A stretch of 64,000 nt of DNA, from assembly GCA_017858055.1 (NCBI GenBank), contig JAFMCA010000003.1, positions 35,036-99,035 of the forward strand. The letters run 5' to 3'. Position numbers and translations under genes: made by a program. Of this stretch, positions 54,584-62,539 are shown piece after piece; positions within the stretch are counted from its first letter, which is position 1, and every line of letters starts with the position of its first letter. The stretch comes from Flavobacteriaceae bacterium. Its GTDB lineage: Bacteria > Bacteroidota > Bacteroidia > Flavobacteriales > Flavobacteriaceae. The notes beneath the pieces were generated by a model. That model did not search any database, was not told the DNA's origin, and saw only the letters and a program-made list of their open reading frames with translations.

Positions 54584-55963
54584 TTATTTTTTGAGGGTTT
54601 CAAGTCTTTCTATTACTTTGTTACCGACAGCTCTTCCTTGTTTTACCCCTTCCTCAATTGCCATCATATAATGAATACCTCCATACAATCTGGATATTGC
54701 GGCTTCCTCTGAAGCATGAATAAAGGATGTGTAGCTACGTTCTGGTAATCCGTAAGCAACCTCAGTGGTATCGACAAAGTCGAAGTTGTCTCCAAAAATA
54801 TCGGTGAGTATAACTGCAGCAGCTCCAGAGATTACAGAATGGCCACTAGTGTATTCTGGAAAAGGAGGAGTCTGCAACAAAGGAAACCACTCTTCATCGT
54901 AATATTGATTAATTAAAGTCTCTGGCCTGACTACCAGGGTGTTCCACTTTTCATCCCAACAACTTATAAATGCATCAAACAATCCAACCGAAACATTGAG
55001 GTAAGCATTAATCGTTTCATCAAAAGTACTTTTAGCTTTTCTTGTCGCTACGGCTGTTATTCCAATCCAATGTCCACCTGGAGTGATTTTTTTTGTAGCA
55101 AACATGGCATGACCTCTGTGATGGGTTACGTATGGATTGCAATCCCAAAATTTTGCGATTTCAGTTTCCTCCTCTGTTAAATTATTGATCACATTAAAAA
55201 CTTGCATCAATTGTTTTTGAAATGGGCTTCCCTCGGTCAAATCAAACGGTAAGGGATCTTTGGGTGAAAACTGATTTGAAGAGTCCAGTACTATTGTTCT
55301 AATTTCTTTCCAATGGGGCTCAATCCCGTCCATGTAATCGGGAGGAGTGGGTTTCCAAAAACGATCTTCCTCTTTGATAGTATATTTAGGATAGGTTCGC
55401 GTTTGATTGTACATATCTTTGGACGCCCACTCTTTGATAAAGGAGGTGACTTCTTTCCCATAGGCCTCTGAGGCTTGAATGACTTTATTGGGAACCTTCA
55501 ACTCAACTAACTGTTTCAGAAGACTCTCCTCAAATTGTTCCATTTTATTTTCAGAAAAAATCAACACTTTCCCTAGGGTATTAAAAGCAAATAGGGAGGC
55601 AAGATGGTAATCTACATTTTCATTTGAGGGTTCTGGTATAGGATTCAATTCTTTAACCTGTCCAGATAAGGAATGGTATTTCTCTGGATACTTTCGCGCC
55701 ATAATTTCATAGGCAGCAATCGTGGGATAAAGGTACACCCTTGATGCAACGGGAGGAGAAAAGATATCATGAACGATGATGTCAGTTAAATTTTGCATTG
55801 AAGCTTGGAAGAACTCAGGGTCTTGAATTTTTTCAATATAATCCCTGTTCATTTCAGTATTGCAATTCGTCATAGTGAAAAGGACCCCAACAACAAAAAA
55901 TGTTTTAAATCCCATTGATTTTATAACTATATTTTGGATTTTTATTCTCGTAAATTGCTCCAT
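54584..55963 (-). CDS. Vanadium-haloperoxidase/PAP2-superfamily lipoprotein
   Basis: 459 residues from 55963, where GAAGG precedes the ATG; the Met at 55915 (MGFKTFFVVGVLFTMTNC) is an alternative. In either case the end of the signal is a lipobox with Cys34. The vanadate/phosphate site is complete: K339-x6-R346P347 (KWNTLVVRP), SGH at 373-375 with His375, and S424R425-x5-H431 (SRLYGGIH). This fits vanadium-dependent haloperoxidases and acid phosphatases; halide oxidation versus phosphatase cannot be decided by eye. It is surface or periplasm located. It may be the surviving distal gene of the lost Sus-type locus. Confidence 0.88.
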   Translation of the reverse strand: MEQFTRIKIQNIVIKSMGFKTFFVVGVLFTMTNCNTEMNRDYIEKIQDPEFFQASMQNLTDIIVHDIFSPPVASRVYLYPTIAAYEIMARKYPEKYHSLSGQVKELNPIPEPSNENVDYHLASLFAFNTLGKVLIFSENKMEQFEESLLKQLVELKVPNKVIQASEAYGKEVTSFIKEWASKDMYNQTRTYPKYTIKEEDRFWKPTPPDYMDGIEPHWKEIRTIVLDSSNQFSPKDPLPFDLTEGSPFQKQLMQVFNVINNLTEEETEIAKFWDCNPYVTHHRGHAMFATKKITPGGHWIGITAVATRKAKSTFDETINAYLNVSVGLFDAFISCWDEKWNTLVVRPETLINQYYDEEWFPLLQTPPFPEYTSGHSVISGAAAVILTDIFGDNFDFVDTTEVAYGLPERSYTSFIHASEEAAISRLYGGIHYMMAIEEGVKQGRAVGNKVIERLETLKK

Positions 55964-55996
55964 TTTACCTTCAACTTATACATCAATACTATTTTA

Positions 55997-56004
55997 CAAA
56001 AGTA
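55997..56004 (-). promoter_or_regulatory. Candidate -7 box for the haloperoxidase gene
   Basis: TACTTTTG on the minus strand fits TAnnTTTG and lies 34 bases before the ATG at 55963. A TTTTG upstream is spaced 16 bases, slightly short of the consensus. Confidence 0.4.
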
Positions 56005-56107
56005 GCATTTTTCATTTTAACAAAAGGGATTACCTCAGGTATACTCTATTCAAAAAATGCTTCAATCCTGTTTAAAAAAAGTTGATTTTTTGAAAGTGTT
56101 TGTAAAC

Positions 56108-56137
56108 AAAAAAGCCGCTTGAGAATTCAAGCGGCTT
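56108..56137 (-). terminator. Terminator behind the SusD remnant
   Basis: AAGCCGCTTGA (56112-56122), GAAT, TCAAGCGGCTT (56127-56137): an 11-bp perfect stem with a T-run on the minus strand. It follows the SusD stop by 16 bases and is probably the original terminator of the lost operon. Confidence 0.9.
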
Positions 56138-56153
56138 GAAAAAAATAGAAATC

Positions 56154-56315
56154 TTAATAATTAGGATCCTTAGTAAGCGTTGGTTCACCATCTTTGAACG
56201 ATCGATCAATTGCATAAGTTGGAATTGGATAGAATTCGTTTTTAGGAGAAGTAAACTTCTTTCCTTGGAGATAAACTCTGTATTTAGGCTCACGAGTAGC
56301 TTCCCAATATCCTGA
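56154..56315 (-). pseudogene. SusD/RagB family, C-terminal fragment only
   Basis: Read on the minus strand, 53 codons end at a TAA (56154-56156) and match the typical end of SusD-like proteins: SGYWEATREPKYRVYL, then GKKFTSPKNEFYPIPTYAID and a final KDPNY. SusD proteins have about 500 residues; everything before this segment is missing. An in-frame stop lies a few codons upstream and there is no start. It is too short for an independent product. SusD is the glycan-binding lipoprotein lid of SusC transporters. Confidence 0.85.
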
Positions 56316-56347
56316 GATCAAAAGTATTTACTTTTATATACTTTTTA

Positions 56348-56698
56348 CTAATTTTCTAATGCTGTACAATCTAAATTACCAACAAAATCTATAAAATTGC
56401 CATTTTCATCATAGTTAAGAACTAATCCGCCAACAGAAGAAATCCTATCCATAAAATAAGATATACTTATTCCACCAACTTTGGATACCCTATTTTTATA
56501 GTCATATTCCACACTAATATTTGAAAAAGAAATTAATTTATTTTGGTTATTGTATTTCAAATTCGAATTGTAGTTCCCTTTTAATTGAATTGGTTCCTCA
56601 ACACTTACTATAATTTGTCCACCCTCACATTCTATTGTGTAATTATTTTGACCAAATGAGAATTGAATTAATGCAAATGCAAATAAAATATATTTCAT
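56348..56698 (-). CDS. Small secreted protein of unknown function
   Basis: 116 residues with a signal peptide (MKYILFAFALIQFSFGQ). The mature part is rich in Asn, Ser, Tyr and Val, with short beta-like repeats that look alike (VEYDYKNRVSKVGGISISY, FMDRISSVGGLVLNYDENG). This suggests a small repeat-built beta domain. Two Cys residues (IECEGG and NLDCTAL) could form a disulfide across the domain. I do not recognise the family. It lies in AT-rich DNA between the SusD and LacI remnants, same strand as the GldL-like gene. Confidence 0.6.
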   Translation of the reverse strand: MKYILFAFALIQFSFGQNNYTIECEGGQIIVSVEEPIQLKGNYNSNLKYNNQNKLISFSNISVEYDYKNRVSKVGGISISYFMDRISSVGGLVLNYDENGNFIDFVGNLDCTALEN

Positions 56699-56731
56699 GT
56701 TTTATAATTATTTATTTTTTTCTAAAGTTAA

Positions 56732-56968
56732 TTATTTTTTATCAACTTTAACTTCGGAGAATTTTACTGCAGAAATACCAAAAACTAGCGCCTCTATTCC
56801 AAGCCCCAGTGTAATTAATATGTCCTGGGAAGGCCATTCAAGAAGTTTTGCAATTACTCCAATTAAAATTATTACAGCAGCGAAACTGTAAAAGAAATTA
56901 AAAACATCTAGCTTTTTTTTTGTTTCTGTTACTTTTTTAGTTCTTGCAATTGATGGTTTTTTAAACAT
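56732..56968 (-). CDS. GldL-like small membrane protein
   Basis: 78 residues: a basic N-terminus (MFKKPSIARTKKVTETKKK) and two transmembrane helices (FNFFYSFAAVIILIGVIAKLL and ILITLGLGIEALVFGISAVKF) joined by EWPSQD. This is the layout of the N-terminal membrane part of GldL, the T9SS/gliding motor protein, including the LGLGxEALxFxISA stretch with a Glu (E59) in the second helix. GldL itself has about 200 residues, with a cytoplasmic coiled domain that is absent here. It could be a stand-alone family of GldL-like small proteins or a truncated copy. No gldKMN neighbours are present. Confidence 0.65.
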   Translation of the reverse strand: MFKKPSIARTKKVTETKKKLDVFNFFYSFAAVIILIGVIAKLLEWPSQDILITLGLGIEALVFGISAVKFSEVKVDKK

Positions 56969-57269
56969 ATTATTTCTTTTGGCACAAACTGTTATAATAA
57001 CTTAAAAATCTAATGATTACAATTTTATGTTCTTCGTAATAATTAATTCTTTAATTTATTTATTTTTGAGAGATCGATCAGTTTAGTTTTTAATAGTATT
57101 TTAAAAAAAAAATGCAACTTATGGGAAATATTTGGATAAAAAAATTGAATCTTTTTCCTATTCCAACTATTTAATTAATTTATGAAATTCGATTGCATAT
57201 GAGGTATTATTTTTAAATTAAATTGAAATGCCCGAAAAAATTGTTTTTTATATTTTAAAATTTATTTCA
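56969..57269. other. AT-rich intergenic scar region
   Basis: About 300 bases of very AT-rich DNA between the GldL-like gene and the LacI remnant. I find no start codon with a convincing protein, no tRNA and no repeat. The opening of the downstream reading frame (from ATG 57228, MPEKIVFYILKF) is hydrophobic filler with no LacI similarity and most likely marks the junction. Confidence 0.5.
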
Positions 57270-57440
57270 TTGATTAGTCCTTCACTTAGTACTATCGACC
57301 AAAACGGTTTTCTCATGGGGGAAAAAGTTTTTGAACTCTTTGAAAAATCACAGGAAGATACCATCCTTAATGAATTGCCTAACACAGAAATTCTCCCCTT
57401 TCAACTTGTGGTTCGTGGGTCTAGCTGTCGGAAGAAATAA
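57270..57440 (+). pseudogene. LacI-family regulator, C-terminal fragment only
   Basis: The reading frame that ends at 57438-57440 closes with SPSLSTIDQNGFLMGEKVFE ... [17 protein letters not shown]. This is the standard end of LacI/PurR-type sugar-responsive repressors (SPxLTTIxQ, xMGxxAxELL, LPxxLVxRxSS). The DNA-binding domain and most of the ligand domain are absent. The frame can be read from the ATG at 57228, so a 70-residue product is formally possible but would not be a repressor. The last 20 bases overlap the convergent queG stop. Confidence 0.8.
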
Positions 57441-58353
57441 ACTTAATATTTCTTTTTAATCCTTCATATTTTGTTCGCATAACAGCACTGTTTTTAAAAA
57501 CAGTATCGAACACTTCTTCGGTCATTTCTTCCCAATCTTTTTTAGAAAGATTTAACAACTCGTTTGGAGGTTCAAAAGCGGGTTCAGAATGTGGTTTTGA
57601 AAATCGATTCCAAGGACAGACCGTTTGACAAACATCACAACCAAAAGCCCAGTTGTCCATTTTATTTTTAAATTCTGTTGGAATGCTGTCTTTTAATTCG
57701 ATCGTCAGATAGGATATGCATTTGCTCCCATCGATTTGATAAGGCTCAATTAATGCCTCGGTAGGACAAGCATCTATACATGCGGTGCAACTTCCGCAAT
57801 GGTCTGTTGTAGGGAGATCATAGTCTAATTCTAGATCAAGTATTAGCTCAGCAATAAAGAAAAAAGAACCCACTTTTTTTGAAATCAAATTGGTGTTTTT
57901 TCCAACCCAACCTAAACCGCTTTTTGCTGCCCAAGCTTTATCCATAACGGGTGCTGAGTCAACAAAAACTCTTCCCCCTACCTCTCCAATTTCAGTTTGA
58001 ATAAAGTGCATTAATTTTTTAAGTTTCTCTTTAATTACGAAATGGTAATCCTGACCATAGGCATAGGTAGAAATTTTAGGAGCCTCATTATCCGTCTGCA
58101 GTTGATCGGTATGGTAATTTAAAAGTAATGAAATCACACTTTTCGCACCTGGGACAAGAAGTCTTGGATCCAAACGCTTGTCAAAATGATTTTCCATATA
58201 CGACATGCTTCCATGTCTTTTCTGATTGAGCCATTGCTCAAGTCGAGGAGCTTCCTCTTCTAAAAAATCGGCTTTGGATATCCCACAAGAAAGAAAACCC
58301 AAAGAGTTTGCTTGGGCTTTGATTTTGTTGCTATACTCAGACTGTAAACGCAT
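57421..58353 (-). CDS. queG: Epoxyqueuosine reductase
   Basis: 310 residues. It performs the last step of queuosine synthesis in tRNA with cobalamin and two [4Fe-4S] clusters. The N-terminal half includes [23 protein letters not shown] and [26 protein letters not shown] is the B12-region signature. Cluster ligands: [16 protein letters not shown] and [11 protein letters not shown]. The ruvB stop is 11 bases upstream. Its 3' end overlaps the LacI remnant by 20 bases, so the junction of the scar lies right against a core gene. Confidence 0.95.
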   Translation of the reverse strand: MRLQSEYSNKIKAQANSLGFLSCGISKADFLEEEAPRLEQWLNQKRHGSMSYMENHFDKRLDPRLLVPGAKSVISLLLNYHTDQLQTDNEAPKISTYAYGQDYHFVIKEKLKKLMHFIQTEIGEVGGRVFVDSAPVMDKAWAAKSGLGWVGKNTNLISKKVGSFFFIAELILDLELDYDLPTTDHCGSCTACIDACPTEALIEPYQIDGSKCISYLTIELKDSIPTEFKNKMDNWAFGCDVCQTVCPWNRFSKPHSEPAFEPPNELLNLSKKDWEEMTEEVFDTVFKNSAVMRTKYEGLKRNIKFISSDS

Positions 58354-58364
58354 GGACGTTGGAG

Positions 58365-59384
58365 TTAAAACAAACCCTCTTGGTTGTTTTTTATACGCCC
58401 TAAATGTGTATAAGCACGTGAGGTAACTTCTCGTCCTCTAGGGGTTCTAACAATAAATCCTTGCTGTATTAAAAAGGGTTCATAAACTTCTTCGATGGTT
58501 TCAGCATTTTCTGATACTGCAGTGGCAAGCGTACTAATACCTACGGGACCACCTTTAAACTTATCAATTAAGGTCGTCAAGATTTTATTATCCATTTCAT
58601 CTAGCCCGTGGGTATCTACTTGCAAGGCTTGAAGGGCATACTTTGTGATTTTCATGTCAATTTTGCCATCCCCTTTTATTTGAGCAAAATCACGAACCCT
58701 CCGCAGAAGACCATTTGAAATTCGCGGGGTTCCCCTGCTTCTCCCTGCAATTTCAACAGCTGCATCCTCTTCTATAGGAACTTTAAGAATATCCGCACTT
58801 CGGGTAACTATTGTTGAAAGCAATTCTGTAGAATAATATTGCAGCCGATTACTTATACCAAATCGTGCTCGCATGGGAGCAGTCAACAATCCTGAACGTG
58901 TGGTTGCCCCCACTAAGGTAAAGGGCTCCAAGTTAATTTGAACAGTCCGTGCATTCGGCCCCGACTCGATCATGATATCTATTTTGTAATCCTCCATGGC
59001 AGAGTAAAGGTACTCCTCCACGATTGGACTCAGTCGGTGAATTTCATCAATAAACAGGATGTCCCGTGACTGCAGATTGGTTAACAAACCAGCCAAATCA
59101 CCAGGTTTATCTAACACAGGACCTGAGGTCATCTTAATTCCTACTTGAAGTTCGTTTGCTAAAATGTGTGCTAATGTGGTTTTTCCAAGGCCTGGAGGTC
59201 CATGAAACAAGGTGTGATCTAAGGCTTCTCCACGCTGCTTTGCTGCTTGAACAAAGACTTTCAAGTTTTCTAAAATTGTATCTTGACCTGCAAAGTCATC
59301 AAAATTCAACGGCCTCAAGGCCCGATCGAAATCATGCTCTTCAGCTGAAAATTGATTATCCGTAGGATCTAAATTTTGATTCAT
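58365..59384 (-). CDS. ruvB: Holliday junction branch migration helicase RuvB
   Basis: 339 residues, standard RuvB length. AAA+ motifs: Walker [14 protein letters not shown], Walker [20 protein letters not shown], sensor 1 [11 protein letters not shown] and the arginine finger region MRARFGIS. The C-terminal winged-helix domain ends [20 protein letters not shown]. The hexamer drives branch migration with RuvA, which lies elsewhere in the window. It shares a direction with queG, 11 bases away. Confidence 0.97.
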   Translation of the reverse strand: MNQNLDPTDNQFSAEEHDFDRALRPLNFDDFAGQDTILENLKVFVQAAKQRGEALDHTLFHGPPGLGKTTLAHILANELQVGIKMTSGPVLDKPGDLAGLLTNLQSRDILFIDEIHRLSPIVEEYLYSAMEDYKIDIMIESGPNARTVQINLEPFTLVGATTRSGLLTAPMRARFGISNRLQYYSTELLSTIVTRSADILKVPIEEDAAVEIAGRSRGTPRISNGLLRRVRDFAQIKGDGKIDMKITKYALQALQVDTHGLDEMDNKILTTLIDKFKGGPVGISTLATAVSENAETIEEVYEPFLIQQGFIVRTPRGREVTSRAYTHLGRIKNNQEGLF

Positions 59385-59612
59385 CTCCCCAAAGATAATT
59401 GAATTCCATCGGAATAAAATATTTTATTGTTGGATCCCAGAAGATAAATGAATAAGTGCCTCTCTATTGAGAATTTTAATTTTTTTACCTTTAGTTTCCA
59501 TGCTTTTTGGAATATGGATACTTCTACGGGGGTTGAATTTGGGGATTCCATTTGTTTCGCCACCCACTAGCAAGCTGGAAATAAACACGGCACTCCCTAA
59601 ATAAATAGGCAC
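59385..59612. other. Intergenic region between coxA terminator and ruvB
   Basis: About 230 bases. A 62-codon minus-strand frame (59424-59612) and a 60-codon one overlap here, but neither has recognisable similarity. The longer one begins right after the coxA terminator and has no signal or domain. I treat the region as leader and promoter for ruvB without a defensible promoter match. Confidence 0.4.
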
Positions 59613-59639
59613 AAAAAACCCAGCGTAAAGCTGGGTTTT
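59613..59639 (-). terminator. Terminator of the actF-coxB-coxA unit
   Basis: AAAACCCAGC (59615-59624), GTAAA, GCTGGGTTTT (59630-59639): a 10-bp perfect stem followed by TTTTTT on the minus strand, 9 bases past the coxA stop. Confidence 0.92.
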
Positions 59640-59648
59640 AAATGGGAT

Positions 59649-61436
59649 TTAATGTTGTAATTCCTCTTCTCCTTTTTTCAAAGGAATGTGTTGTGGAACA
59701 AAATCATCGTCTTGTCCAGGCTTGGAATAATCATAAGCCCAACGGTGTACATGAGGAATTTCACCTGGCCAGTTTCCATGCATATGTTCAACAGGTGCAG
59801 TCCATTCTAAAGTATTTGATCTCCATGGATTTTGTACTGTTTCCTTACCATAGAACATGCTGTGGATAAAGTTATACAAAAACACCAACTGTGCAGCTCC
59901 TGCTACTAGAGCAAATACCGTGATCAATACATTGATATCCGCTAAATCATCAAAATATGGAAAAGCAGTATTGGTGTAATAACGTCTTGGTAAACCAGCC
60001 ATTCCAATAAAGTGCATGGGGAAAAATACACCATAAGCACAAACAGCGGTAACCCAGAAGTGAACGTAACCTAAATTTTTATTCATCATTCGACCAAACA
60101 TTTTAGGGAACCAATGGTACACCCCAGCGAACAATCCATACAAAGCGGAAATACCCATCACCAAGTGAAAGTGAGCTACCACAAAATAGGTGTCGTGTAC
60201 GTTTATATCAAGCGTACTATCTCCTAGTATGATCCCTGTCAAACCACCCGTTATAAAGGTTGAGACCAGTCCAATGGAAAAGAGCATTGCAGGATTGAGT
60301 TGTAAATTTCCTTTCCAAAGCGTCGTGATATAATTGAACGCTTTAACGGCTGAGGGAATCGCAATTAACAAGGTTGTAAATGTAAATACAGATCCTAAGA
60401 ATGGATTCATTCCAGAAATAAACATATGGTGACCCCATACGATGGTCGATAAAAATGCAATGGCTAATATTGAAGCTACCATGGCACGGTATCCAAAAAT
60501 AGGTTTACGTGCATTGGTTGCAATAATTTCTGAAGTAATTCCCAAAGCCGGTAAGAGAACGATATACACTTCAGGATGTCCTAAAAACCAGAATAAATGT
60601 TCGTATAATACGGGAGATCCACCTTGATAGTGAAGAACCTCTCCTTGGATAAAAATATCGGAAAGGAAGAAGGAGGTTCCAAAACTACGATCCATGATCA
60701 GTAATAAAGCCGCCGATAACAATACGGGGAAAGAAACTACACCAATAATTGCCGTAACAAAAAACGCCCAAATAGTCAACGGTAAACGGGTCATGCTCAT
60801 CCCTTTAGTTCTGAGGTTGATTACCGTGACAATATAGTTTAACGATCCCAACAAGGAGGAGGCAATGAATATTGCCATAGAAACTAACCAAAGGGTCATT
60901 CCTGTTCCTGAGCCCGGTTGAGCTTGAGGTAAAGCACTTAATGGAGGATAAATTGTCCACCCTGCTGCAGCTGGTCCTGCCTCAACAAAAAGAGAAAGCA
61001 CCATAATCACACTTGAAAGGAAAAACAACCAAAATGAAATCATATTCAACAGCCCAGAAGCCATATCCCGTGCTCCAATTTGTAATGGAATAAGAAGGTT
61101 ACTGAATGTTCCACTAAGTCCTGCAGTCAAAACAAAAAAGACCATAATGGTACCGTGAATGGTAACCAATGCTAAATAAACATTAGGATCCATAACACCA
61201 TCTGGTGCCCATTTGCCAAGCAATACTTCAAAAATTCCAAAAGGCTGCTCAGGCCATGCTAATTGTAATCGAAATAAAAGGGACATGGCAATCCCTATAA
61301 TCCCCATAAATAGTCCCGTAATCAGGTACTGTTTTGAGATCATCTTGTGATCTTGACTAAAGATGTATTTCGTTACAAAGGTCTCTTTGTGATGATGTCC
61401 GTGATCCTCTTCTGTATGTGCTGCTGCTGTTGACAT
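59649..61436 (-). CDS. coxA: Cytochrome c oxidase subunit I
   Basis: 595 residues, twelve or more transmembrane helices. It holds haem a, and the haem a3-CuB centre that reduces oxygen to water and pumps protons. Visible ligands: His in VTIHGTIMVFFVLT (haem a), FWFLGHPEVYIVLLPALG (CuB His, cross-linked Tyr and Glu region), HHMFISGMNP, and VHDTYFVVAHFHLVMG (haem a3 and haem a His). The N-terminus is short and His-rich (HTEEDHGHHHKE). It follows coxB by 19 bases and is the last gene of the respiratory unit. Confidence 0.97.
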   Translation of the reverse strand: MSTAAAHTEEDHGHHHKETFVTKYIFSQDHKMISKQYLITGLFMGIIGIAMSLLFRLQLAWPEQPFGIFEVLLGKWAPDGVMDPNVYLALVTIHGTIMVFFVLTAGLSGTFSNLLIPLQIGARDMASGLLNMISFWLFFLSSVIMVLSLFVEAGPAAAGWTIYPPLSALPQAQPGSGTGMTLWLVSMAIFIASSLLGSLNYIVTVINLRTKGMSMTRLPLTIWAFFVTAIIGVVSFPVLLSAALLLIMDRSFGTSFFLSDIFIQGEVLHYQGGSPVLYEHLFWFLGHPEVYIVLLPALGITSEIIATNARKPIFGYRAMVASILAIAFLSTIVWGHHMFISGMNPFLGSVFTFTTLLIAIPSAVKAFNYITTLWKGNLQLNPAMLFSIGLVSTFITGGLTGIILGDSTLDINVHDTYFVVAHFHLVMGISALYGLFAGVYHWFPKMFGRMMNKNLGYVHFWVTAVCAYGVFFPMHFIGMAGLPRRYYTNTAFPYFDDLADINVLITVFALVAGAAQLVFLYNFIHSMFYGKETVQNPWRSNTLEWTAPVEHMHGNWPGEIPHVHRWAYDYSKPGQDDDFVPQHIPLKKGEEELQH

Positions 61437-61455
61437 AATCTATATGGTGTTTAAA

Positions 61456-62520
61456 TTATTGAATAACTTCAGCAAATGTTTGCTGAGAACTCATCCAGTT
61501 TTCAAATTCTTTTTCGGTTTCAACTATAATTTTCATTTGCATATTGTAATGTGATGCACCGCATATCTTATTACAAAGCAATAGAAAATCAAATTCATAA
61601 GGGTCTAAAGCTACGTCACCACTGGCGACTAATTCTTTGCTTTTTTCAGCTCGAATTTTATTTATTTTTTTCACCTTAGCAACGACCTCTGGATCTTGAC
61701 GCATTTCCTCTGAGGTTATATTGGGTGTAAATGCAAACTCTGTAATCATCCCGGGAACGCAGTTCATTTGCGCTCTAAAGTGAGGCATGTAGGCAGAGTG
61801 AAGAACATCCTGAGAACGCATTTTAAAAATAACCTCTCTGCCAACGGGTAGATGCAATTCTTGTACAACAACATCATCAAAACCATTTGGATCTGTAGCA
61901 TCAATTCCGACGAGGTTTTTTCCGTCAAAATCTTGAAGAAAACGAACGTTTGCGTCTCCTAACACACCATCCTCTCCAGCATAACGTGCTTTCCAATTAA
62001 ACTGTTGTGCATAAAGCTCTACAACAAGTGCTTCGTCATTTTCTTCGACGGTCATGATATCTGTCCAAGTGTAAAGACCATATAATATTAGTCCTGCTAA
62101 AGTAATCACAGGAATAATGGTCCAAAGCATTTCTAATTTGTCATTATCGGCATAGAATAAGGCTTTCTTTCCTTTTGCTCCTCGATACTTATAAGAAAAA
62201 TAATGCAAAAGTGCCTGAGTGATGGTCTGAACAAAAAAGATGATCGCAAAGGAAATCCACATCAAATTATCGTAATCGGATCCATGTTCTGAAGCCGCAT
62301 CGGGTAACAAGACGTCTCCATAAGCCCAAAAAGAGAAAATGGTGATTCCGTAGATAAAAATTAAAAAGACAAACATCAGTTTACCGTTTAAATTATTATC
62401 CTCGTCGTCTGCTACTTGAGTATTGATTTTCTTAGCTTGAGAAAGCTCAAAAATCTTGGTTATTTGCCACAGTGAAATAGCAATTAAAACAAGTACAGAA
62501 AGTATCAAAAATAGGTTCAT
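61456..62520 (-). CDS. coxB: Cytochrome c oxidase subunit II
   Basis: 354 residues. The N-terminus has an extra helix before the usual two (LILSVLVLIAISLWQITKIF, KLMFVFLIFIYGITIFSFWA, and further). The periplasmic cupredoxin domain carries the CuA site CNKICGASHYNM (316-327) with the upstream His in VLHSAYMPHFRAQMNCVPG. A hydrophilic insertion of about 45 residues (around 265-310, Lys/Glu-rich) precedes the CuA loop. There is no fused cytochrome c domain. It receives electrons from alternative complex III or its cytochrome c and passes them to subunit I. Confidence 0.95.
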   Translation of the reverse strand: MNLFLILSVLVLIAISLWQITKIFELSQAKKINTQVADDEDNNLNGKLMFVFLIFIYGITIFSFWAYGDVLLPDAASEHGSDYDNLMWISFAIIFFVQTITQALLHYFSYKYRGAKGKKALFYADNDKLEMLWTIIPVITLAGLILYGLYTWTDIMTVEENDEALVVELYAQQFNWKARYAGEDGVLGDANVRFLQDFDGKNLVGIDATDPNGFDDVVVQELHLPVGREVIFKMRSQDVLHSAYMPHFRAQMNCVPGMITEFAFTPNITSEEMRQDPEVVAKVKKINKIRAEKSKELVASGDVALDPYEFDFLLLCNKICGASHYNMQMKIIVETEKEFENWMSSQQTFAEVIQ

Positions 62521-62539
62521 TTATCTTTTCGATTAATTT

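Noticed and set aside
57228..57440. A complete 70-residue small gene before queG
   Set aside because: Its second half is the end of a LacI repressor and its first half is unrelated AT-rich filler, so a remnant is the better explanation than a functional small protein.
59424..59612. A 62-codon minus-strand frame between coxA and ruvB
   Set aside because: It has no recognisable domain or signal and overlaps another frame. Its placement directly after the coxA terminator is intriguing but not enough to call a gene.
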